Shown here: in pieces, positions 23,782-32,140 of the stretch | How the letters are laid out: every line of letters begins with the position of its first letter | Position numbering within the stretch: the first letter of the stretch is position 1 | NCBI GenBank assembly: GCA_012519745.1 | Contig: JAAYPO010000122.1 | Location: forward strand, 1 to 46,874 | Reading direction: 5' to 3' | Source: Clostridiaceae bacterium | Lineage (GTDB): Bacteria; Bacillota; Clostridia; Acetivibrionales; DTU013 | DNA length: 46,874 bases | The notes under the pieces: generated by a model | What the model was told of the DNA's origin: nothing | Database searches by the model: none | The model's input: the letters and a program-made list of their open reading frames with translations, nothing else | Position numbers and translations under genes: made by a program

Positions 23782-25087
23782 TCGACATATCTCCTAAAGG
23801 TCTTCCCTGTTTTCTGTGAATCTCTCTGTTGGATATAATGTTCATCGCCATAAACAGAAAAAAGCTGTAGGGCTTCAGATGTATACCACCGGTAAATAGA
23901 CGCTTCAATATGCTGCGTGCCCCGTAAAATCTGTAACGGATCGACCTGCAGCCGTCCCTCAATTCCTCGGGGGACAGCTGTCTGGGGCGGAAGACGGCAT
24001 CTCCATAGCGGTAGACCTCACTCAGCCACCATTTATCATAAATCAACCGGCCCTCCTGCTCAAGTCTTTTATAAAGAGGCGTTCCCGGCATGGGAGTCAG
24101 CGGATTGAAATTTGCGACAGTGAAATTATGCTTCATTGCAAAACTCAAAACCTCATCAAAGCTCTCTTTAGTATCCTGGTCATAGCCCAGTACGAAGGCG
24201 GCATAAATAAGCAGACCATGCTTGTAAACATTATCAATTGCTCTGTCATATCCGCCCACAGCGATGTTTGCAGATTTGTTCATCTGCTCCAGGTTCTTTT
24301 TGTTAAGGGATTCGAAACCCATCATGACCATAATGCAGCCGCTTTCCTTCATCATCGCCAGGAGCCTGTCGTTCAGGGCAGCATCCATACTGATCTGGCA
24401 GCCCCATTTTTTCTTCAGCGGCTTCAGCTCCCTGCAAAGGCTTATGGCAGCCTCTTCGTCCGTCAGCAGATTATCATCTATGAATAATATTGTCTTCTCT
24501 TTTGCCGCCTTCACCTCTTCGATGACCCGGCCGATTTCCGCCCGGCGGACCTTTCCGGGATACATGGCCCTGATCGAGCAGAAATCGCAGCAGAACCTGC
24601 AGCCCCGCGAAAACTGTACCTGTCCGATGCGCTTGTACCTCTTTCCCCTGAAGGCTGGATGCTCCATATCGATCGGTGCAAAATCCGAACTCTGCTCTGA
24701 AGTATACAACGAACTGACCCTGCCGTTTATGGCATCCTCTATGAATCTGGGCCAGGTATCCTCCGCATCCCCTGCGATGATCACATCCCCGTATGCCATG
24801 GCTTCTTCCGGAAGCAGGCTTACATGAAAGCCTCCCAGCGCAATGATGTTATCCTCCGTTTTATGCTTTTTTGCAAGCTGATATGCCCTTCTTGCAGCAT
24901 ATGTATCGAATGAAAGCGCTATGATATCTGATGTCAGTGTCTGCGGCAGCTTCTCGACACGGTCGTCCAGAAACTCCATCTCTATCCCTTCAGGAGTCAA
25001 ATGGGCCAATATAGGAAAAATAAGAGGTTTCAAAGCATCATTGCACTTGCCTTCAGACATGTTTACTTTAATGACTGTTACTTTCAT
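23735..25087 (-). CDS. B12-binding-type radical SAM protein D
   Basis: A 450-residue paralogue and first gene of the cluster. The N-terminal domain has VTVIKVNMSEGKCND and EFLDDRVEKLPQTL; IIALGGFHVSLLPEEAM and AGDAEDTWPRF follow. The radical SAM motif is GCRFCCDFC near residue 170 (CX3CX2C), then LFIDDNLLTD and MMGFESLNKKN. The C-terminus has FNPLTPMPGTPLYKRL and KWWLSEVYRYGDAVFRP. The start ATG 25087 follows GGGAG. Upstream lie two 18-bp direct repeats and a hairpin (25149-25240) that may control the whole cluster. Confidence 0.94.
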   Translation of the reverse strand: MKVTVIKVNMSEGKCNDALKPLIFPILAHLTPEGIEMEFLDDRVEKLPQTLTSDIIALSFDTYAARRAYQLAKKHKTEDNIIALGGFHVSLLPEEAMAYGDVIIAGDAEDTWPRFIEDAINGRVSSLYTSEQSSDFAPIDMEHPAFRGKRYKRIGQVQFSRGCRFCCDFCSIRAMYPGKVRRAEIGRVIEEVKAAKEKTILFIDDNLLTDEEAAISLCRELKPLKKKWGCQISMDAALNDRLLAMMKESGCIMVMMGFESLNKKNLEQMNKSANIAVGGYDRAIDNVYKHGLLIYAAFVLGYDQDTKESFDEVLSFAMKHNFTVANFNPLTPMPGTPLYKRLEQEGRLIYDKWWLSEVYRYGDAVFRPRQLSPEELRDGCRSIRYRFYGARSILKRLFTGGIHLKPYSFFLFMAMNIISNREIHRKQGRPLGDMSNEAGFDKTQYRQERA

Positions 25088-25148
25088 TCGCTGCTCCCTT
25101 CATCCTATGCCGCCGGATAAGCCATAACAATGGTTTCTGCCGCATACA

Positions 25149-25188
25149 CTAAACCCTCGGATGGTTAATGCTAAACGACCCGATGGTT
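25149..25188. promoter_or_regulatory. Paired 18-bp direct repeats upstream of the radical SAM cluster
   Basis: Two sites of the form CTAAAC-N5-GATGGTT (25149-25166 and 25171-25188) are spaced exactly 22 bp, two helical turns, apart and lie 62 bp before gene D. Such spacing is typical of dimer-binding regulators. The regulator is unknown. Confidence 0.55.
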
Positions 25189-25215
25189 CAAAAAGCTGAA
25201 CGCCCGGTGACATAA

Positions 25216-25240
25216 AAGATACCTTACGATGAGGTATCTT
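25216..25240. other. Hairpin in the divergent intergenic region
   Basis: A perfect 9-bp inverted repeat, AAGATACCT / AGGTATCTT with a 7-base loop, lies between radical SAM D and the alpha-galactosidase gene. On the minus strand it is followed by TTATG rather than a T run, so it may be an operator or leader structure rather than a terminator. Confidence 0.6.
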
Positions 25241-25320
25241 CATTGTCTATATTATCAGATTCTCTTTATGCAATCTACTATTGATACAATGGCGCCTGCC
25301 CCCTCTGTTTTTTTGCCGGA

Positions 25321-25331
25321 TATGGTATAAT
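25321..25331 (+). promoter_or_regulatory. Extended -10 promoter of the alpha-galactosidase gene
   Basis: TATGGTATAAT combines an extended -10 (TATGG) with a consensus TATAAT at 25326-25331. No good -35 is present, as usual for this class. The start codon is 33 bases downstream. Confidence 0.75.
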
Positions 25332-25363
25332 ATGTACATATTGCAGATAACAGGAGGAAGGGT

Positions 25364-27556
25364 ATGGGGATACAGTATTTCGAGAAGCAAAAGATATTCA
25401 AGCTGGACGCCGGCAATACATCATACATAATAGGGATCGTCGATGAAGAGCGATTCCTGGGACATGTATATTACGGAAGGCGGCTCAGCGATGACGGCAT
25501 CCCGGCTGAAAGCTTGATGCGGATAAATGAGAGGCCCTTTGTCCCCTCAGACAACAACCGGGATAGGATCTCATTCTACGAAACTTTTCCTTTTGAGTAT
25601 CCGACCCACGGCATAGGGGACTATCGTGAGACATGTCTGGAGATCCTAGACAGCAGCGGCCACTCGACATGCAGGCTGCAATACGTCTCTCACAGCATAT
25701 TCAGAGGAAAGCGCCCGCTGGATGGTCTTCCTGCCACCTTCGCCGATGAAGCGGACTGTACGACGCTCGAAATCGTCTGTTCGGACGATTTACTGGGTCT
25801 TGAGGCGGTACTGGTCTATACTGCATTTGAAAACCTTGATGTCATAACCCGAAGCATAAGACTCATAAATAACAGCAAGGCCCCTATATACCTGGAAAAG
25901 GTCCTTTCCTGCTGCACAGACCTTGATGGGGACAACTTCGATATCATCTCACTACACGGGGCCTGGGGCAGAGAAAGGCATGTCCAAAGGCTGCCTGCAG
26001 GACTGGGAAGGAGCGTATTCTCCTCCGGCCGCGGCGAATCAAGCCATCAGTGCAATCCCTTTGTCGCAGTGGCAGCGTCCGATGCTACTGAAGATTTCGG
26101 TGAAGTCTACGGTTTCAATTTCGTGTATTCCGGAAATTTCTATGCATGCTGCGAGAGAAGCCAGTTTGAGACCAATAGGGTGGTGATGGGTATAAACCCG
26201 ACCGGTTTCAGGTGGCTGCTTGAGCCAGGGCAGGTATTTACCGCCCCCGAGGTCGTCATGGTCTATTCCTGTGAGGGCATAGGCGGCATGACGCGCACCT
26301 TCCACGACCTATATCGCGGCCATCTGATCCGGGGCCGTTACAGGGATAAAAAACGGCCGATCCTGATAAACAACTGGGAAGGGACCTATTTCGACTTCGA
26401 TACGGAAAAGCTGTTGTCCATCGCCAGAGAAGCTTCATCCCTCGGCATCGAGATGCTGGTAATGGATGACGGCTGGTTCGGCAAACGCAACAATGATGAA
26501 TGCTCCCTGGGAGACTGGGTAGTAAATGAGGATAAGCTCAAGGGAGGCATGAAACACCTGGTCGATGAAGTCAATAAGCTGGGCATGGGCTTTGGAGTAT
26601 GGTTCGAGCCCGAGATGGTCTCGCCCGATTCAGACCTGTATCGCGCCCACCCCGACTGGTGCATACATGTACCTGGCCGTACGCCTGCTCTTTCCAGAAA
26701 CCAGTGCGTGCTTGATATGACGAACCCGGAAGTGGTGGAAGCTGTTTACGGCATGATGAAAAAAATATTGTCGGAAGCCAATATCACCTACGTCAAGTGG
26801 GATATGAACAGGGCTCTCAGCGACCTTGGCAGCAACTGGCTGCCTGCTGAAAGGCAGGGTGAGATAAGCCATCGTTACATGCTGGCTGTCTATGGGATGA
26901 TGGACCGCCTTACCACCGATTTCCCCCATATACTTCTTGAGAACTGCTCAAGCGGCGGCGCAAGGTATGACCCCGGAATTCTGTACTACAGCCCTCAGAT
27001 ATGGTGTTCCGATGTAACTGACGCTGTCGGACGGCTTGAAATACAGCGCGGCACCGCCATGGTATACCCCCTTTCGACGATGGGCGCCCACGTAAGCGAC
27101 TGCCCCAACCACGCAGTCGGCAGGGTCACTCCTTTTGAGACCCGGGGATATGTGGCCCTGTCGGGCACCTTTGGATATGAGCTTGACGTGACGCGTATCC
27201 CGGAGGAAGACAGAAAACTGATCCCTGAGCAGATCCGGCTCTACCACAAATACAACGACCTCATCCGCCGCGGCGATTATTATCGTCTGGCAGCCTACAG
27301 CGAAAACAACATCGACGATGCATGGGCTGTTGTGTCAAAGGATAAAAGCGAGGTCCTTTTGACCTATATCCAGGTCCTTCAGAGACCGAACTACCGCAGC
27401 CGAAGGCTTCGCTTGAAGGGCCTCGACGAAAACGCCGTCTACACTGACATGCAGACAGGAGAAACCTACAGCGGCAGTGCGCTGATGTACGCAGGTCTCA
27501 ATATAACCGAACTGCATGGGGACTTCAAAGGAAAGCTGATCCATCTTAAAAAATAA
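25364..27556 (+). CDS. GH36 alpha-galactosidase
   Basis: A 730-residue cytoplasmic GH36 enzyme of the usual length. After the N-terminal beta-sandwich (1-325) the barrel starts at INNWEGTYFDF. Catalytic nucleophile Asp480 lies in YVKWDMNR and the acid/base Asp550 in CSDVTDAVGR; MDDGWFG at 367 and FEPEMV near 414 are substrate-binding motifs. It cleaves terminal alpha-1,6-galactose from raffinose-type sugars or galactomannan fragments. There is no signal peptide, so the substrate must be imported. GGAGGAAGG precedes the ATG. It is transcribed alone, with a hairpin terminator at 27570-27617. Confidence 0.96.
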   Translation: MGIQYFEKQKIFKLDAGNTSYIIGIVDEERFLGHVYYGRRLSDDGIPAESLMRINERPFVPSDNNRDRISFYETFPFEYPTHGIGDYRETCLEILDSSGHSTCRLQYVSHSIFRGKRPLDGLPATFADEADCTTLEIVCSDDLLGLEAVLVYTAFENLDVITRSIRLINNSKAPIYLEKVLSCCTDLDGDNFDIISLHGAWGRERHVQRLPAGLGRSVFSSGRGESSHQCNPFVAVAASDATEDFGEVYGFNFVYSGNFYACCERSQFETNRVVMGINPTGFRWLLEPGQVFTAPEVVMVYSCEGIGGMTRTFHDLYRGHLIRGRYRDKKRPILINNWEGTYFDFDTEKLLSIAREASSLGIEMLVMDDGWFGKRNNDECSLGDWVVNEDKLKGGMKHLVDEVNKLGMGFGVWFEPEMVSPDSDLYRAHPDWCIHVPGRTPALSRNQCVLDMTNPEVVEAVYGMMKKILSEANITYVKWDMNRALSDLGSNWLPAERQGEISHRYMLAVYGMMDRLTTDFPHILLENCSSGGARYDPGILYYSPQIWCSDVTDAVGRLEIQRGTAMVYPLSTMGAHVSDCPNHAVGRVTPFETRGYVALSGTFGYELDVTRIPEEDRKLIPEQIRLYHKYNDLIRRGDYYRLAAYSENNIDDAWAVVSKDKSEVLLTYIQVLQRPNYRSRRLRLKGLDENAVYTDMQTGETYSGSALMYAGLNITELHGDFKGKLIHLKK

Positions 27557-27569
27557 AGAATATAAATAG

Positions 27570-27617
27570 GGACTGTCTCAAAAGAAGGTGAAAATCTGAT
27601 TTTAAGCAGTCCTTTTT
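27570..27617 (+). terminator. Terminator-like hairpin after the alpha-galactosidase gene
   Basis: GGACTG (27570-27575) can pair with CAGTCC (27607-27612), followed by T5; an inner AAAATC/GATTTT pairing extends it. The left part (GGGACTGTCTCAAAAG) also resembles IS1182-like terminal repeats, so it may be an insertion-sequence relic put to use as a terminator. Confidence 0.55.
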
Positions 27618-27926
27618 ATCGTTCGGCAAAGGCTTAGTCTCCAATCAAAGCTCGCCATTTCAATGGTGATGCAGTTCGCATCTTTATTTCTCTGGGAAAT
27701 AAAGCATCGGGCTGTACAAATTTGCAAGTAAAGGCTTGGCAATAGAGCTGTTATGAGAAGACTGGCGAAATAACGCAATAATCTACTATATTATGTTAAT
27801 GAAATAAAATATTTACATATTCATTCGGACATTAGTTGATATTTTGTACACACCAAAGCGGCGGGGCTTTTGGCAGAAAGAACTGCCTCGAAGTTCATTC
27901 GACACCTTCCTGCTTTTTCCAATATA
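27618..27926. other. Non-coding stretch with stem-loops
   Basis: No gene seen. A perfect 9-bp stem-loop CTTTATTTC-TCTGG-GAAATAAAG lies at 27682-27704, directly after a 5-bp hairpin GATGC/GCATC at 27668-27682. An AT-rich part follows (about 27780-27850). These may be parts of a decayed element or an RNA; nothing recognisable. Confidence 0.4.
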
Positions 27927-27955
27927 TTGACATTATTGCTGTAAAATGCTATATT
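27927..27955 (+). promoter_or_regulatory. Sigma-A promoter of the aldo/keto reductase gene
   Basis: TTGACA (27927-27932) and TATATT (27950-27955) stand exactly 17 bases apart, 88 bases before the start codon. The LacI-type operator at 27963-27976 covers the expected transcription start. Confidence 0.9.
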
Positions 27956-27962
27956 ATTGTAA

Positions 27963-27976
27963 GTAAAACGTTTTAC
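27963..27976. promoter_or_regulatory. LacI-family-type operator
   Basis: A perfect 14-bp palindrome, GTAAAACGTTTTAC, with the central CG typical of LacI/GalR-family and CcpA-like sites. It starts eight bases after the -10 of the aldo/keto reductase promoter, a position for repression. No LacI-type gene is present in the window, so the regulator is elsewhere. Confidence 0.8.
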
Positions 27977-28043
27977 CTATGCAATTATTCCTGAACACAA
28001 GGTTTCTGTGACCACACTATCATCTGTACAGAAAGGTTACCTT

Positions 28044-29078
28044 ATGCAGCATCAACTGTTCAAGATCACAGACGAGGGGATATCTCCCCATCTGGTTCCC
28101 CATAGAACACTTTATACAGGAGCAAAGATGCCCGGCATCGGTCTGGGCACATTCGGATCGGATCACTACGGTGCAGACGATATAGCAAATGCCGTGAAAG
28201 AAGCGATTTCCCTTGGTTACCGCCACATCGACTGTGCATCGGTCTATGGGAACGAGCACCTGATAGGAGTCTCCCTGCACGAAGCAATGGAGCATGGGAT
28301 AAAGCGCGAGGAATTGTTCATCACATCCAAGCTGTGGAACGATATGCACGGTGACGGCGATGTGCTTGTTTCCTGCGCCAGGACACTCAAGGACCTGCGG
28401 CTGGAATACCTTGATCTTTATCTGGTCCACTGGCCTTTCCCAAATCATCATCCCCCCATGTCTGGAGTCGATTCCAGGGATCCGAATGCGGTCCCGTACA
28501 TACACGAGAATTACATGAAGGTATGGCGCCAGATGGAGCGGCTGGTGCAGGCGGGACTCGTCAGACACATCGGCACTTCCAACATGACGGTCCCAAAACT
28601 CAGGCTGCTCCTTGGTGATGCAGCAATACGGCCGGCTGTGAACCAAATGGAGCTCCATCCTCATTTCCAGCAGCCGGAGCTGTTCAGGTACTGCCTGGAT
28701 CACGATATCGTCCCCGTTGGCTATTGCCCGCTGGGATCACCGAGAAGGCCCGAACGCGACAGGACTCCCGAAGATACGGCTGATATGGAGGATCCTGTTA
28801 TCCTGGGGATCGCAGAACGTTTGAACATCCACCCGGCAGCCGTATGTATCAAATGGGCGGTCCAGAGGGGTCAGGTCCCGATCCCCTTCTCCACATCAAG
28901 AAACCATATACTCAGCAATATTCTTTGTACTGTTACAGAGCCCTTGACTGATGAAGAAATGCGTGCCATCGAAAAAATCGACCGGAATTGCCGGCTGATA
29001 AAGGGGCAGGTGTTTTTGTGGAGGACTGCGAAGGATTGGACCGACTTATGGGATATAAACGGCTTCATCGAAGGATGA
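28044..29078 (+). CDS. Aldo/keto reductase
   Basis: A 344-residue aldo/keto reductase with the full catalytic tetrad: Asp63, Tyr68 (HIDCASVYGNE), Lys97 (TSKLWND) and His129 (LVHWPFP). GIGLGTFG marks the first strand, and PIPFSTSRNHI near 285 is the NADPH-phosphate region. It reduces a sugar or keto-acid carbonyl. I chose ATG 28044 with AGAAAGG upstream; an in-frame GTG 36 bases earlier gives a poorer start. With the dehydrogenase 101 bp downstream it likely forms an operon under the LacI-type operator, perhaps for an alditol or aldose pathway. Confidence 0.93.
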   Translation: MQHQLFKITDEGISPHLVPHRTLYTGAKMPGIGLGTFGSDHYGADDIANAVKEAISLGYRHIDCASVYGNEHLIGVSLHEAMEHGIKREELFITSKLWNDMHGDGDVLVSCARTLKDLRLEYLDLYLVHWPFPNHHPPMSGVDSRDPNAVPYIHENYMKVWRQMERLVQAGLVRHIGTSNMTVPKLRLLLGDAAIRPAVNQMELHPHFQQPELFRYCLDHDIVPVGYCPLGSPRRPERDRTPEDTADMEDPVILGIAERLNIHPAAVCIKWAVQRGQVPIPFSTSRNHILSNILCTVTEPLTDEEMRAIEKIDRNCRLIKGQVFLWRTAKDWTDLWDINGFIEG

Positions 29079-29179
29079 AACATGTCAGTCTTTTTGCCTG
29101 AGAGCCACGCACGCTGATCGAAGGTGTGTTAAATCCGTTAAGCGTTTGTATTACAGAGATATAGGGAAGGAGCATTATT

Positions 29180-30244
29180 ATGAGCAATATAATGAAGGGC
29201 GCCTATTTACCCGGAAACAGCACGGTGGTGCTCCAGGATGTGGAGATCCCCGAGCCCGGGCACGGTCAGGTACTGATCCGCACAAAATCCTCAACGATCT
29301 GCGGCAGTGATATACGCGCCATTTATCACCAGCATCTGGGGAAGGGGCCTGAGGGCTATCAGAATAAAATAGCAGGCCATGAACCGGCCGGACAGATCAT
29401 AAAGTGCGGACCGGGAATGAGAAGGTTCAAGGAAGGTGACCGGGTCATACTGTATCATATTTCCGGATGCGGTTTGTGTATCGACTGCCGCAGAGGGTAC
29501 ATGATAAGCTGTACAAGCCCCCTTCGCGCTGCCTATGGCTGGCAGAGGGACGGCGGTATGGCGCCCTATATCCTTGCTGATGAAAAGGACTGCGTCCCTC
29601 TTCCCGATGGATTGACATATACAGACGGAGCCCAGGTGGCATGCGGTTTCGGCACGGTGTACGAAGGTCTGGACAGGATCGGTATCTCAGGAAACGATGT
29701 GGTACTGGTCACGGGTCTGGGTCCTGTTGGTCTTGCAGCCCTTATGCTGGCCAGGGCAATGGGTGCCCAATTGCTCATAGGTGTCGATGTGACAGAGGAA
29801 AGATGCAGGCTGGCCCTTGACAAGAAGCTGGCTGATTATGTATTCATAAATAGCGCTGAGGCGCTGGAAAATATACGCGAACTGACAGGGGGCCGCGGCG
29901 TGGAACGTGCCGTCGACTGTTCGGGACATACTTCCGGCCGTCAGCTTGCCATCAGGGCAACCGCTAAATGGGGCCGGATCGTCTTCATCGGGGAGGGTGG
30001 ATCGGTGGAATTCAACCCCAGTCCTGATATCATCCACGATCAAAAGACCATATACGGCTCATGGGTGACAAGCATTTGGATGATGGAAGAGCTTACCCAT
30101 AAGCTCGTCCAGTGGGGTATCCATCCTGAGGATCTGGTGACTCACCGCTTTACACTGAACAACATCTCAGAGGCTTACAGGCTGATGGCTGAGGGTAAAT
30201 GCGGCAAGGTAGCTGTCGTTTTTGACGAGGAAATCAAAATATAG
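29180..30244 (+). CDS. Zinc-dependent medium-chain alcohol/polyol dehydrogenase
   Basis: A 354-residue MDR-family enzyme. Catalytic-zinc ligands are Cys41 (TICGSD) and His67-Glu68 (AGHEPAG). Four structural-zinc cysteines lie in CGLCIDCRRGYMISC near 97-111, and the cofactor fold is VLVTGLGPVGLAAL near 174-187, then GVDVTEER with Asp selecting NAD. It resembles sorbitol/threonine dehydrogenase-type enzymes. GGAAGGAG precedes the ATG. It follows the aldo/keto reductase, and the two could interconvert a sugar and its alcohol. The actual substrate is not clear. Confidence 0.93.
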   Translation: MSNIMKGAYLPGNSTVVLQDVEIPEPGHGQVLIRTKSSTICGSDIRAIYHQHLGKGPEGYQNKIAGHEPAGQIIKCGPGMRRFKEGDRVILYHISGCGLCIDCRRGYMISCTSPLRAAYGWQRDGGMAPYILADEKDCVPLPDGLTYTDGAQVACGFGTVYEGLDRIGISGNDVVLVTGLGPVGLAALMLARAMGAQLLIGVDVTEERCRLALDKKLADYVFINSAEALENIRELTGGRGVERAVDCSGHTSGRQLAIRATAKWGRIVFIGEGGSVEFNPSPDIIHDQKTIYGSWVTSIWMMEELTHKLVQWGIHPEDLVTHRFTLNNISEAYRLMAEGKCGKVAVVFDEEIKI

Positions 30245-30276
30245 ATTGCATGACACTGTATATAGATTTGGTGCCG

Positions 30277-31704
30277 CTATAACTCATCACCACACATCTG
30301 TCGGGCGGATATCTCACAAACAGCTGTTTTCAGCCGTTTGGCCCCTTCGGGGATGACATCTTCCCTCAGGTTGCCAAAGCCTAATATCAGCGTGTCACAA
30401 GCTGCCTGCTTCTCAATCATATAATCCGTTAAAAGCTCGGCTGATACTCCATACTTCAGAAAGATCCCGGTACTGCCGGCATTAAATAACGGCTCAGGAA
30501 AAGCAACGGCAACATGCAGTCCGGAGTTGGTCCCAAAAATCCTTATACTGTCGCCAAACTCATTATACAGTGCACTTGTAATACAACGCATCTTTCTTTT
30601 ATAGCGTTTGCGCATCATCATTACATGCCTGCTGTAGATATTTCGTTCAAAAAGAAGATGCAATGCTATCTGAGCATGCATGCCAACACGGCGGTACATA
30701 TTAGATTGAAGCTCTCTGAACCCGTCCGACATTTTCTTTGGCACGACCATATATCCAAGCCGTAAAAACGGGGCAAGGGTTTTACTGAAGGTCCCCAAAT
30801 GGATAGTGTTTTCAGGTGCCAATTGATAGATGGAGTTGACCGGTGCTCCGGCGTACCTGAATTCACTGTCGTAATCATCCTCGATGATGTAATGCCGGCG
30901 CTCTCTTGCATAATGGACCAGTTGAAGCCTTCTTTCAACGGACAGCGTTCCTCCAAGCGGAAACTGGTGTGAGGGAGAGCAAAAAATCAAACCGTCGGCA
31001 GCCTCAGGCAGATTATCCGTACATAAGCCCTGCCAGTCGGTCTCCAAAGGCCTTATGCTATAGCCAAAAGTCCTGAAAATATCCGGAACAAAGCTGACGA
31101 CAGCCGATTCGACCATCAGTTCTCCTGACGGTTTCTGAAACATCAATGCAATAAGACTCAGGGCATCAGATGTACCGTTAACGATGATCACCTGCTCGGG
31201 GGAGCAATGTATCCCTTTATTTTTCATCAGATATTGCGACAGCACTCCACGCAAGGGCAGGTACCCCAAAGCCGGCCCATATCCCAACAGATCATCCTCG
31301 GCCTCATGAAGGCTCTCCTTGATTGCCCGCATCCAGGCCTTTCGCGGGAACGCTTCAAGGTCGGGAACTCCTGTCATAAAGTCGATCCTGTTTCCGGTGC
31401 CCGCATGTCTGCCCTTTCCTCCCGGATACTGAACTGATAAAAGGCCGCTTTCCAAAGCACCTTCATTTCCGCCGGCAACAAAGGTTCCCCTTCCGTGGTC
31501 CGTTTCAAGATATCCCTCTGAAATCAACTGTTCATATATTTCGACAACAGTATTCCTGGCTATGCCAAGCTTCTCGGCAAGCTCCCTGGTGGAGGGCAGT
31601 TTTTCTCCCTCGACCAGCTCTCCCTTCAGGATTTTCATTGTTATGGCATCATACAATTGCTTCCTTACCGGTATACCGCTATTCCTGTCCAATATTACAA
31701 ACAC
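30277..31704 (-). CDS. MocR/PdxR-type regulator (GntR HTH fused to aminotransferase fold)
   Basis: A 475-residue protein. A GntR winged helix occupies residues 1-78 (VRKQLYDAITMKILKGELV, LPSTRELAEKLGIARNTVVEIYEQL, GYLETDHGRGTFVAG). A class-I aminotransferase-like domain follows from about 105, with the PLP lysine at 308 (GTFSKTLAP) and Asp277 (EDDYDSEF). MocR proteins sense PLP or an amino-acid adduct and regulate PLP or amine metabolism. The GTG start at 31704 has AGGGAGG three bases ahead, which is short spacing. That region is also the end of a truncated aldo/keto reductase frame. The regulatory target is not evident. Confidence 0.9.
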   Translation of the reverse strand: MFVILDRNSGIPVRKQLYDAITMKILKGELVEGEKLPSTRELAEKLGIARNTVVEIYEQLISEGYLETDHGRGTFVAGGNEGALESGLLSVQYPGGKGRHAGTGNRIDFMTGVPDLEAFPRKAWMRAIKESLHEAEDDLLGYGPALGYLPLRGVLSQYLMKNKGIHCSPEQVIIVNGTSDALSLIALMFQKPSGELMVESAVVSFVPDIFRTFGYSIRPLETDWQGLCTDNLPEAADGLIFCSPSHQFPLGGTLSVERRLQLVHYARERRHYIIEDDYDSEFRYAGAPVNSIYQLAPENTIHLGTFSKTLAPFLRLGYMVVPKKMSDGFRELQSNMYRRVGMHAQIALHLLFERNIYSRHVMMMRKRYKRKMRCITSALYNEFGDSIRIFGTNSGLHVAVAFPEPLFNAGSTGIFLKYGVSAELLTDYMIEKQAACDTLILGFGNLREDVIPEGAKRLKTAVCEISARQMCGDEL

Positions 31705-31942
31705 GGCCCTCCCTGTATCCGCCCTTTAGTGCCCTTCCCAGGACCTCCTCGCTCCCGGTATAAGCGTAAGCCGTATCGAAATAGTTGACTCCCATGTCAA
31801 TAGCATGCCTGATCATTCTGACCGACTCCGCATCATCGATGACACCCCTGCCCTGTTCATCTGTTTTATGCGGCAGCCGCATACACCCCATGCCAAACCG
31901 TGAAACCTTCTCACCGATTCTTCCAAAACCATTATATACCAT
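31679..31942 (-). pseudogene. Truncated aldo/keto reductase (N-terminal fragment)
   Basis: Only the first 87 residues of a ferredoxin-associated type aldo/keto reductase remain: FGRIGEKVSRFGMGCMRLP, VRMIRHAIDMGVNYFDTAYAYTG in two parts, EEVLGRALKGGYREG. It then ends in the start region of the MocR gene instead of continuing into the barrel (normal length over 300). The catalytic Asp and Tyr are present, but Lys and His are lost. AGAGAGG precedes ATG 31942. It is probably the remnant of a deletion that brought the MocR gene next to it. Confidence 0.8.
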
Positions 31943-32140
31943 GACCTCTCTTGCCTCCATAAAAAATCGTTCATCTATCCTGTCAAAATAAGTATACAGA
32001 AAGCATGAGGTCCTTAAAAGTACCACCTACAAAGCAATTTTTTAGAACCACTGTTGGTTTAATGCCGGCAGAACCACTTAACACTTACTATTTGTATGTC
32101 CAATAAGTGTCCGGGCGACATGCCAGGCACGATATTTTGC

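Noticed and set aside
22318-23838. 506-codon plus-strand open frame
   Set aside because: It lies fully antisense to the radical SAM C gene, which has a complete domain set, ribosome binding site and overlap with its neighbour. The antisense product has no recognisable motif.
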